Assembly (NCBI RefSeq): GCF_002954445.1
Contig: NZ_MQWA01000001.1
Span: 442,221-506,220, forward strand
Source: Rubritalea profundi
GTDB lineage: Bacteria > Verrucomicrobiota > Verrucomicrobiia > Verrucomicrobiales > Akkermansiaceae
Direction: 5' to 3'
DNA length: 64,000 nt
How positions within the stretch are numbered: position 1 is the stretch's first letter; every line of letters starts with the position of its first letter. The notes below the pieces were generated by a model. It was not told the origin of the DNA. It searched no databases and saw nothing but the letters and a program-made list of their open reading frames with translations. A program made the translations under genes and the position numbers. This document shows positions 55,464 through 63,010 of this stretch, piece by piece.

Positions 55464-55856
55464 ATGTCAACGACTTCTAACACATCCCCTACAGGTATCA
55501 CAAAAAAGGAATGGAATAAGGCCTCTCATGGCACAGACCTCATTCAGGTTATGCGTGACGCTGTTTCAGCTAATCAAATTTCTGAAATCCTCCAGGATAT
55601 GCTCCATGCTGACATTGTCACCAAGGGCGGAAACACTCGGCCAGATTACAGAACAAGAGAGCGGGCTCTGACACTCGTGATGAGCTACACCCTTGGCACC
55701 CCGGTCCAACGCCAAGAGCAGGTGAACTACAACATGGATATGAATGACCTGAACCCGGCGGAGTTAGTCGAGAAGCTGTCTGAGTCTCCGGCTATGATTC
55801 GCAAACTAGAAGAAATGCTCGCCGAAGCGAAAACTAAGGCAGCTCTCGATATATAG
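55464..55856 (+). CDS. Phage-type protein, terminase-small-subunit-like
   Basis: 130 residues from ATG 55464; the track's start at 55428 adds 12. The pattern PDYRTRERALTLVMSYTLGT then PVQRQEQVN resembles terminase-small-like phage proteins, but the match is partial. C-terminal acidic helix NPAELVEKLSESPAMIRKLE. A broken inverted paralog sits at 56816-57069. Function not established. Confidence 0.5.
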   Translation: MSTTSNTSPTGITKKEWNKASHGTDLIQVMRDAVSANQISEILQDMLHADIVTKGGNTRPDYRTRERALTLVMSYTLGTPVQRQEQVNYNMDMNDLNPAELVEKLSESPAMIRKLEEMLAEAKTKAALDI

Positions 55857-56023
55857 TCCCCCCTCTTGTCAAAACCGACAAAAACCCCGCAGCATCCCTC
55901 CTTGAAATGTATTAAAAAAGAAGTCACGCGATAAGACTCTATAATAGCAGTCTGCGAATATTATATTTGTGAACAGTGTTAGGCCTGTCCAGGCAAAGGA
56001 GCTTGAAGCCGTGACTCAATGAA

Positions 56024-56047
56024 ACGGGGCTGCATAAGCAGCCCCGT
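56024..56047. terminator. Perfect 10-bp hairpin
   Basis: ACGGGGCTGC and GCAGCCCCGT around ATAA. No T-run. Lies between convergent genes; could end transcription from both sides. Confidence 0.6.
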
Positions 56048-56109
56048 GACATTCTGCATCGCTAGTTGATTTCAAGCGACTGCAAATGCACCTAGTGGAG
56101 GTCCCGGCG

Positions 56110-56604
56110 TCACGTGAACATCCGACCGTTGTACCTCCACTGATTATCAATATCCTGTATGATCACCTTGTTACGATCAGCTCTCTGCCACAACAACGAT
56201 GCGCTCCTGTAGTCAGCTAGTGGGATCTTTCCATCTACAATCTCGGCTCCGGAAATGAAGGATAAAACTTCGACAAACGAACCTGGCTGCATACTAGAGA
56301 ACTTAGCATGAAGTTCTGACCTACGTTCATCCGTAGTTGATAGCGTGGACTTGTAGGACCTGGAATATTGAGGCTTACCTTCCTTGTAGAAATCCGGGTT
56401 AAGTTCAAATTCTGAACTATTATCTTCCATCTTTATTATGACATGAGCAGCACGAGCCTGACTGTATACCATTTTAGCTGTGAGTGATGATTGATTAGTT
56501 GAGAGCGAGCCCCCTATAATCCAACGAAGCGTTTGCCTGTATGTTGAACGTTTAGGGAAATTTTCAAAGACTTCTAGTAATTTGTTATCTGGCTTCTTGG
56601 GCAT
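56110..56604 (-). CDS. Hypothetical protein
   Basis: 164 residues, not recognised. Basic N-terminus (MPKKPDNKLLEVFENFPKR), mixed alpha/beta, no membrane or signal segment. ATG start is followed at once by a lysine-rich stretch. The gene stands alone between a hairpin and an AT-rich gap. Confidence 0.55.
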   Translation of the reverse strand: MPKKPDNKLLEVFENFPKRSTYRQTLRWIIGGSLSTNQSSLTAKMVYSQARAAHVIIKMEDNSSEFELNPDFYKEGKPQYSRSYKSTLSTTDERRSELHAKFSSMQPGSFVEVLSFISGAEIVDGKIPLADYRSASLLWQRADRNKVIIQDIDNQWRYNGRMFT

Positions 56605-56815
56605 GTTTACTATTTAGCGACATGACAACATGCTGTCAACAAACATAATTTATGTACAAAAAAAACAGGCCAAAACACGCCGCATTAGACCTGTTGTATT
56701 AAGTTACCGGTCTCAATAAGACGCATTCACATACGTTCCACGGAGTTTTCACACCCTCGAAAATTGTCCTTATTCGTCAGTCTCAACAAGCAATACGTGC
56801 TTTTAGTGTTCCACG

Positions 56816-57069
56816 CTACACATCGATCGCAGCTTTCTTGTCAGCATCGCTCAACATCTCACGGAGCTTTTCACGCATGGCCGGAGATTCTGACAACTTA
56901 TCGATCAGTTCAGCAGGATTGAGATCATTCATGTCCAAGTTGACGTTCACCTGCTCTTGTCGCGGGACTGGAGTCACCTCTCGGTAGGCTAGATAAAGCC
57001 GAGCAGCATCGAGTTGGATGCCGTGTGCTATTCTGATTAGGCTCCTTTTTTCTCAACCTCGGTCGTCAT
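56816..57069 (-). pseudogene. Inverted, frameshifted paralog of the gene at 55464
   Basis: ATG at 57069 starts MTTEVEKK; after the A6 run a one-base shift is needed to continue SLIRIAHGIQLDAARLYLAY, REVTPVPRQEQVNVNLDMND, LNPAELIDKLSESPAM, MLSDADKKAAIDV. The C-terminal half aligns closely with the gene at 55464. The ATG overlaps the stop of another ORF piece upstream (NEFIRAELQKSHLNL), a former operon. Confidence 0.75.
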
Positions 57070-58027
57070 AGGTTCAAATGCGACTTTTGCAACTCAGCTC
57101 GGATGAACTCATTGGCCAGTGCCTTCATCAAACTCGTGCCCAGCAATGTGCACAACACTTACGGGCTGAAGAGTGGGTTCTCGCGTGAGCTACCCTCATG
57201 AGCACATTCAACAATATGCATGGCTGGACCTACGAGATAAAAACGAAGGGGCTGAAGCGATCCATAGCTAAGAAAAACGGACATTAATGGAGTCAAACCA
57301 CAGTGGGTTAGTTAGTTAGGTGTCACCCATGGAGCGATTTTAACAAAAAATTAGAAATGTAACTCGAAAACAACTCTACTAGTCACTCTATTTAGGCTAG
57401 TTACGACGCAAATTGTTCATTTTAAATTTTAAGCTTGAGAGCATTCAGTTGGTATGAAAAAATACATATAGCCACTGCGTAATGAGCCCTTAAAGGCTCA
57501 GTCTACGTGGAGCGTCTATGTATTGTTCCGTACCGATGCGGGGTACTGTTGTTGTTTAGGAAGTAGTTAGAGTTCGGAGCTTCCAAATTCCTTTATCTAT
57601 ATAAAGTAGATGAGTATCGACCTGATTTATTTTTTATCATTGCTTACCCAAAATTCACATGGTAAAAGGATTTTGCATTACCATTATAATGGGGTTTGCT
57701 TCTTATCCTTTTAGTTAAACCTAACAATCCCAGTTAGATTTCTCACAGTTCTACACCTCCCTCTGTATAACGCGATCTTATGTTTCGGTACGACTCTAAC
57801 GTACTCAGAACTCATGTTCGTCGATCTATTCGAACCACATATTATTTAGATGCAGTAGATATTTACTCTAAAGTGTTTGACGATTCGGGTTACGGCAGGT
57901 AATTTTTTCCCATGTTGACTATTTAGGAACAAACCAAAGGAAAAACCAATAGCTTAGAGCGTTATGAGCTCAAGCAACAAAAAAGCAACATGCCAACTCA
58001 CTTGAATAACGCACAACAAACACTATA
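57070..58027. other. Gene-poor gap within the element
   Basis: Only a short C-terminal piece on the minus strand (about 57066-57145: LLGTSLMKALANEFIRAE) can be read, which ends at the start of the broken paralog. The rest, 57200-58027, is AT-rich without recognisable genes or repeats. Confidence 0.4.
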
Positions 58028-58597
58028 ATGAATACTGAATTAACTGCAAAATTTGAAGGCCACAAGGTCCGTGTTCTAGGAACAGCAATGGAGCCAATGT
58101 TCGTAGCGAAGGATGTCTGCGATGTCCTGGAGATTAAGAACAGCCGCCAAGCACTCGCTAGATTAGACGATAATGAAAAGGGTGTCACGATAGCTGACAC
58201 CCTTGGTGGCTCCCAAGAAATGACCTACGTCACAGAGTCCGGTCTTTACCACCTCATGTTCAAATCCAGGAAACCAGCAGCAAAGAGATTCCGCCGATGG
58301 GTTACTGATGAAGTCATCCCCTCAATCCGAAAGACTGGCTCCTACGTAGTCAGCTCCCCAACATTTGAAGAACTCGATAACCAATTAACCAAAACGCTGG
58401 ATAAGTGGATCAGCCGCGGAGTCTCCCCCGATAAAGCATCGGCATGTGTCAGCAACATCTTCAAAGAATCTGGCAAGGGTTGCGTCAACATAGATCGATC
58501 GAACAAAACCACACCTAACCTCTTACCTAAAGCACGTTACGACTCAGAAACCACTACAACTGATGAATTTGATTTCGACGCGACACCAACTCTATAA
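58028..58597 (+). CDS. BRO-N domain protein (phage antirepressor type)
   Basis: 189 residues. BRO-N domain in residues 5-105: VRVLGTAMEPMFVAKDVCDV, LDDNEKGV, YVTESGLYHLMFKSRKPAAK, FRRWVTDEVIPSIRKTGSY. C-terminal half is polar without the usual KilA-C/ANT domain. Such proteins act as phage antirepressors or DNA-binding regulators. Marks the region as phage-derived. Confidence 0.88.
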   Translation: MNTELTAKFEGHKVRVLGTAMEPMFVAKDVCDVLEIKNSRQALARLDDNEKGVTIADTLGGSQEMTYVTESGLYHLMFKSRKPAAKRFRRWVTDEVIPSIRKTGSYVVSSPTFEELDNQLTKTLDKWISRGVSPDKASACVSNIFKESGKGCVNIDRSNKTTPNLLPKARYDSETTTTDEFDFDATPTL

Positions 58598-58671
58598 ATA
58601 CCTATATCACTAGACCTTCTCAATAAATTATGAAATCAAAGTTAACCATAAACAATGGAGACCTCTAGATA

Positions 58672-58905
58672 ATGGATTTTAGGAAAACCAGCCAACGAAT
58701 GAATGATCTAAACGAAGCCTCCGACATCAACGACTACCGATACTATCGCAAGTTAGTAGGCACACAAAAGGAAGTCGCCAAGATGCTCGGGTTCAACCGT
58801 AAAACTCTATCCTTCCGGGAAAATGGTAGGGCAGAAATCTCGGTAGAGTCCGGCCTAGCGATGCGTGAACTCGCTCGCCAAGTCGGCTACATGGTAGATG
58901 ATTAA
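58672..58905 (+). CDS. Small XRE-like helix-turn-helix protein
   Basis: 77 residues. DINDYRYYRKLVGTQKEVAK then MLGFNRKTLSFRENG reads as a HTH (Q-E-V-A..L-G...T-L..-E-N-G). Convergent with the next gene, with a 4-base overlap of stops. Probably a regulator of the element. Confidence 0.7.
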   Translation: MDFRKTSQRMNDLNEASDINDYRYYRKLVGTQKEVAKMLGFNRKTLSFRENGRAEISVESGLAMRELARQVGYMVDD

Positions 58906-59333
58906 TCACCCAGCTTCACTAATCCAGGAATCAGCTTAATGATCTTCTTGTTGGCCAATGCTTTTAGAAAATCCTCTTCCATCTCGAAGGGGATATTCTG
59001 AAGCAGTGGGGCCACCTTCTTCATCAGCTCCTCCATGCGTTTATTCACGGCCACATTCGCCAACTCCTCACTCAGCTCCAGGTTAAATGTATTGCCACTC
59101 CCCCGCATCTCTATCCAGAGAGCCTGGAGCTCCTTGTACACTTTAGTCTTAACGCCATACCCTAAACCCTCTATCAGAATGCGCTCAAACGTCTCATACG
59201 ACACTGGCTTGTCATGCTCGACCTTGAATACGGTCGCTACATTACAGTCGGCTGCGGTCGCGACTGCGCGCATTGAGAGTTTCTTGACGTTCATCCTGTA
59301 GTGCTTGAATTGTTGAGCTAAGTGAGAAGGCAT
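58902..59333 (-). CDS. HTH-type regulator-like protein
   Basis: 143 residues. N-terminal helical segment LSMRAVATAADCNVATVFKV followed by EHDKPVSYETFERILIEGLG looks like an XRE-type HTH. C-terminal half helical, NVAVNKRMEELMKKVAPLLQ. Not recognised beyond that. Divergent from 59473. Confidence 0.55.
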   Translation of the reverse strand: MPSHLAQQFKHYRMNVKKLSMRAVATAADCNVATVFKVEHDKPVSYETFERILIEGLGYGVKTKVYKELQALWIEMRGSGNTFNLELSEELANVAVNKRMEELMKKVAPLLQNIPFEMEEDFLKALANKKIIKLIPGLVKLGD

Positions 59334-59432
59334 AAATCAATCAATAGGGAATGTTTACAGTATGGCAACATCCAAGTCATAACCATAGGTTATGAACGAC
59401 CAACTTTAAGAGTTCCTGGATAGTTTCGATAA

Positions 59433-59454
59433 TACCCCCATAAATGTCCCACCC
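59433..59454. promoter_or_regulatory. Shared 22-base upstream box, copy 1
   Basis: The 22 bases include CCCCATAAATGTCCCACCC and are repeated exactly at 59925. It lies 19 bases before the ATG of the gene at 59473. Confidence 0.6.
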
Positions 59455-59472
59455 TCCCTTTAGCGTGGGAAC

Positions 59473-59841
59473 ATGACTCGCTCAGAACTCGATAAAGTAA
59501 GCGCAGGTGTCGGTGGCATGATCCACCTTGTCGACATGCTCACGCAGATCACTCGTGCTCTGCATTGCCCGCTGGTACGATCCTTAGCTGAGCGTACTAA
59601 AGGCCCTGACTCACTCTACGACTTCTTCGCTGATGGCCCGGGAGATCCCCCTGCCGGCTATTATCTGTATATCGACGAGGACACGGACCCTGCACTCGCA
59701 GCCTACGACACTCTCAACCTTGTCTACGGCTACTGCGCTGAGGTCCAGGCTGGCGAAGGCTACACCTTCCCCTTCATCAAATGCGCCGACAGACGCTACG
59801 CCCTTATCAAACTGGAAGAGTACACAGGGAACATTCACTAA
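59473..59841 (+). CDS. Hypothetical protein
   Basis: 122 residues: MTRSELDKVSAGVGGMIHLV, then acidic DFFADGPGDPPAGYYLYIDE. Family not recognised. A truncated paralog of its first ~30 codons lies at 61013. Both have a related upstream region, and the same 22-base box precedes the VWA gene, hinting at shared control. Confidence 0.6.
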   Translation: MTRSELDKVSAGVGGMIHLVDMLTQITRALHCPLVRSLAERTKGPDSLYDFFADGPGDPPAGYYLYIDEDTDPALAAYDTLNLVYGYCAEVQAGEGYTFPFIKCADRRYALIKLEEYTGNIH

Positions 59842-59883
59842 CATCAGACTCCTCACTCCCATATCCCCAGGCGTAAGCACCCC

Positions 59884-59916
59884 AATTCATAATTCATAAT
59901 TCATAATTCATAATTC
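59884..59916. repeat. AATTCAT heptamer tandem repeat
   Basis: Four perfect AATTCAT units and one partial unit. A slippage-prone array between two genes. Confidence 0.9.
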
Positions 59917-59924
59917 CTCCACCC

Positions 59925-59946
59925 TACCCCCATAAATGTCCCACCC
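59925..59946. promoter_or_regulatory. Shared 22-base upstream box, copy 2
   Basis: Exact repeat of the box at 59433, here 78 bases before the VWA gene. Confidence 0.6.
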
Positions 59947-60023
59947 CACCCTCTATATTCTTTCCAGTAGGTTACCCCTTGGTCGTGTCGACCATGCTTA
60001 ATCCCTAACTAGAAAGAATACCC

Positions 60024-60707
60024 ATGAATAACGAACTAACTGAAATTGCATTTATTCTCGACCGCTCTGGCTCCATGCAGTCACTCACCGATGCGGCTAT
60101 CACAGGATTCAACTCCTTCCTCGACGATCAGCTCGATGCGCCTGGCGAGGCTCGTCTCACTCTCGTCCTGTTCGATAACGAATACATCCTGCACGCCAAT
60201 CGTGCTCCGCTCAAGGAAGTCCAAAAGCTCGACACACTGAGCTACGTTCCGCGTGGTACAACTGCCTTGCTAGATGCCATTGGGCGCACCATCGAATCCA
60301 TCGGGGCAAAGCTATCCTGCGCCCCGGAAAAGGACCGTCCAGGATCTGTCACCATCGCCATCTACACCGATGGCTACGAGAACGCCTCGACCGATTACTC
60401 CGCCACTCGGATTCGCGAGATGATCAAACATCAGACCAAACAATACAACTGGCAGTTTCTGTTCCTAGCAGCCAACGAAGACGCCATCGCCACGGCGGCG
60501 CACTACGGTATCGACAAAAACAATGCCGCCCAGGTCCTTTTCAGCCAAACAGGAATGCACTCCAGCACTCAAAGTATCTCCCGCAAAGTCAAAGCGTCAC
60601 GTATCCGGTGCAGCGAAGTTTGGAATGATGATGAACTCGCCAAAGACGCCGACGTCGACCTCTCCGAAATTGTCGCAGAAGAAACTAAGAAGCAAGCAGA
60701 CGCCTAA
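60024..60707 (+). CDS. VWA-domain protein
   Basis: 227 residues, almost wholly a von Willebrand A domain: FILDRSGSMQSLTDA gives the MIDAS D-x-S-x-S; YVPRGTTALLDAIGRTI gives the MIDAS Thr; VTIAIYTDGYENAS gives the last Asp. No signal peptide, so it is cytoplasmic. Homologues accompany tellurite/stress, chaperone-like and tubulin-like gene sets. A hairpin follows at 60729. Confidence 0.88.
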   Translation: MNNELTEIAFILDRSGSMQSLTDAAITGFNSFLDDQLDAPGEARLTLVLFDNEYILHANRAPLKEVQKLDTLSYVPRGTTALLDAIGRTIESIGAKLSCAPEKDRPGSVTIAIYTDGYENASTDYSATRIREMIKHQTKQYNWQFLFLAANEDAIATAAHYGIDKNNAAQVLFSQTGMHSSTQSISRKVKASRIRCSEVWNDDELAKDADVDLSEIVAEETKKQADA

Positions 60708-60728
60708 GGCGAAAGACTCTCCCAACCC

Positions 60729-60777
60729 GCTCAAGTCATCGGGCTTGCATCCCCTCAGTTATCCCGATGCCTTGAGC
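60729..60777 (+). terminator. Hairpin after the VWA gene
   Basis: GCTCAAGTCATCGGG and CCCGATGCCTTGAGC pair at 14 of 15 positions with a 19-base loop; no T-run. Confidence 0.55.
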
Positions 60778-61012
60778 AACACCTCCCCCACTCAAACAAC
60801 GTTTAAAATAAAACCCTAACTCACACAACTTAAGACACCTCTAACACAGTCAAAACTGGCCACCGACTTTCCCCTTGCTAGAGCCATTGACTAATTGCTA
60901 CACCACTCCATTCGTTTGCTTACTTAGCTTACGCCTCCTCCCTATGTTTACTTTCCTCCACACCGCCGACATCCACCTGTATTTGTCCCTCCCTACATTC
61001 TAACGTTGAATC

Positions 61013-61110
61013 ATGACTCGGACTGAACTCGATAAGGTAAGCACACGTGTCGGTGGGATGATCCATCTAACCGACATGCTCACGCAGATCACTCGCGCCC
61101 AAATTTTTAT
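61013..61110 (+). pseudogene. Truncated paralog of the gene at 59473
   Basis: MTRTELDKVS, VGGMIHLTDMLTQITRA match the first 29 residues of the 122-residue protein, after which the sequence diverges and stops. The upstream region (TTGTCCCTCCC) is also related. Confidence 0.85.
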
Positions 61111-61280
61111 CAACAAGTGTACTCTATCCCTTTTGATTATTAACATTTTCTAACTTTCAGCTCGTAACGTATTTCAAGCCCTGTTATCTCATCTGCTAAG
61201 ATGATTATTGTCATTCACAAGCACCTCTTCATAGATTTCACTCCCAGCTCCATGTGACTTAAGTTGCACGCCCTCCCTAG

Positions 61281-62189
61281 ATGACCACCCCGACACCTCG
61301 TAGACTAATCAGTAAAATTACGAATTTTACAATTTGCAGAATACTACTGCTTATTTTTTTCGTGTCTTTATCCGTCAATGCATATGGCGCAGACCTCAAA
61401 ATGATCGAAGGCTGCAGAGCTATTGATGCTGACTGGTCAGACGGAGACAGTTTCCCTGTAGAGACTCCTAACAAGGAAAAATTTACTGTCCGCCTCTATG
61501 GAGCTGACACCTTGGAGTCCACTGTAACTAACACAACTGACGCTCGCCGCCTGAGAGCTCAGAGGAGGTATTTTGGTATTACCAAAGCCGATGGTTCATC
61601 CCAAGCTTCTATCAAACTTTCTAAGCAGCTCGGTGATGAGGCAACCATACTTAGAAAACAACTCTTAGCGCAGCCCTTCACTGTCTACACTGGCTTTGCT
61701 GACGCCCGAGGAGACCGTCGCTACAAACGCTACTATGCATTCATCAAGCTCAGTGACGGCCGAGACTTAGCAAGTGTCCTTGTCGAGAAAGGCTTAGCCA
61801 GAGCCTTCGGTGTTTACAGAAAGACGTGGGACAACCGCGATGCGAAGACTTATCAGGCCTCGCTAAAAGACTTAGAAATGCTCGCGGCTAAAAAAGAGAG
61901 AGGCATATGGGCTCACACTGACTGGGACGACTTCATCTCTGCGAGAGAAAGTCAACGGGAGGAAGATCGCTTAGTATCCATGGCTCTCGACTCTAATAAA
62001 GTCATTACCGAAAGCATCAGTATCAACACGTCTTCAAGAGACGAACTGATGCAACTCCCAGGCATTGGGGAAACTACCGCGAATGCGATCATCGAAGGTC
62101 GTCCATTTAAACTGGTCACCGACATCACCAAAGTACGCGGCATCGGTCCTAAAACTCTCGAAAAACTCAAACCCTATATAACCCTCTAG
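61281..62189 (+). CDS. Secreted thermonuclease-like protein with HhH domain
   Basis: 302 residues. Hydrophobic export segment RILLLIFFVSLSVNAYGA at residues 19-37. SNase-like domain: VRLYGADTLES near residue 70, YKRYYAFIKLSDGRDLA, LVEKGLARAFG near 170. C-terminal helix-hairpin-helix pair: INTSSRDELMQLPGIGETTA, VRGIGPKTLEKLKPYI, as in ComEA. It would bind and cut DNA outside the cytoplasm. Next gene 17 bases downstream. Confidence 0.87.
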   Translation: MTTPTPRRLISKITNFTICRILLLIFFVSLSVNAYGADLKMIEGCRAIDADWSDGDSFPVETPNKEKFTVRLYGADTLESTVTNTTDARRLRAQRRYFGITKADGSSQASIKLSKQLGDEATILRKQLLAQPFTVYTGFADARGDRRYKRYYAFIKLSDGRDLASVLVEKGLARAFGVYRKTWDNRDAKTYQASLKDLEMLAAKKERGIWAHTDWDDFISARESQREEDRLVSMALDSNKVITESISINTSSRDELMQLPGIGETTANAIIEGRPFKLVTDITKVRGIGPKTLEKLKPYITL

Positions 62190-62206
62190 CTCTAACATAC
62201 ATTCAC

Positions 62207-62992
62207 ATGAACCTACTAGAAAAACTACAATTTGGTTTCACCTACTCCACCTCGGCCGGAACCACTGCAGCTTGGATTTGGGCTATACTCATCACCCTCG
62301 TCTTTTTCTTTGGATTTGGCATGGTTTGGGGCAAACTATGGAATAAAAGCTGGAGTCTCACTGATTCGGGTATGCGCGTCACCCTCGTAGCCGTAGCTTC
62401 CATTCTTGCTGGGTACGCCACCCTCAACCTCGCCAATGTCCAAAAATTTGATCAATGGCTAGAGAATGAAAGAGCCCAACTCGTACGCTCTGTCACATCC
62501 TCCGGAAAATTCAACCGAGACGTATTTGTCGACGCTTGGGAGATCATCTCTGCCAATAGTGATCAGAAAGGACTAACCCACCCTGACGAAGGCGGCGAAG
62601 AGCTCCGACTCAACGAAAAAACAGATGCCAGCCACCTTGCTTCAGCATCAGCGAGTGAAGCCTCAGCAGTCCTCCGGAAAAAAGCCCCATTCATCTGGGG
62701 TGTCCCATTCTCACCAATGCTTCCTGAAGTCGCGGCTGCATCCACAATCGAAGCTGTAGGCCTGCCTGACAGCGAGTATCCAGCAATCGTCCTAGCAAAC
62801 AACGACTGGACTCGCACAGCGGCAACTATCCAAGCAAACCATTCCCTCGAAGCCTTTAGAAAGATCGTCGGACCTGAAATCGAATCCCTCAGAATGGGCT
62901 GCACGGGACTTATTGGCTTACTGGCCGCCCTCCTCATTTTCTTCATACCCTCCATTGCTCTTGGAGAAATTCAAGTAAATCCAAAAGCTTAA
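62207..62992 (+). CDS. Membrane protein of unknown function
   Basis: 261 residues. Helices near residues 20-45 (WIWAILITLVFFFGFGMVWG), 62-80 (VTLVAVASILAGYATLNLA) and 228-250 (GLIGLLAALLIFFIPSIAL), with a 145-residue soluble loop between. No family recognised. Only 17-18 bases separate it from both neighbours (thermonuclease-like and tubulin-like), so it is probably part of one unit with them. Confidence 0.75.
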   Translation: MNLLEKLQFGFTYSTSAGTTAAWIWAILITLVFFFGFGMVWGKLWNKSWSLTDSGMRVTLVAVASILAGYATLNLANVQKFDQWLENERAQLVRSVTSSGKFNRDVFVDAWEIISANSDQKGLTHPDEGGEELRLNEKTDASHLASASASEASAVLRKKAPFIWGVPFSPMLPEVAAASTIEAVGLPDSEYPAIVLANNDWTRTAATIQANHSLEAFRKIVGPEIESLRMGCTGLIGLLAALLIFFIPSIALGEIQVNPKA

Positions 62993-63010
62993 CATCACTT
63001 TATCCCTAAC

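Noticed and set aside
59884-59916. CRISPR or iteron array
   Set aside because: Units are contiguous heptamers without spacers and too few for an origin; a simple microsatellite fits better.
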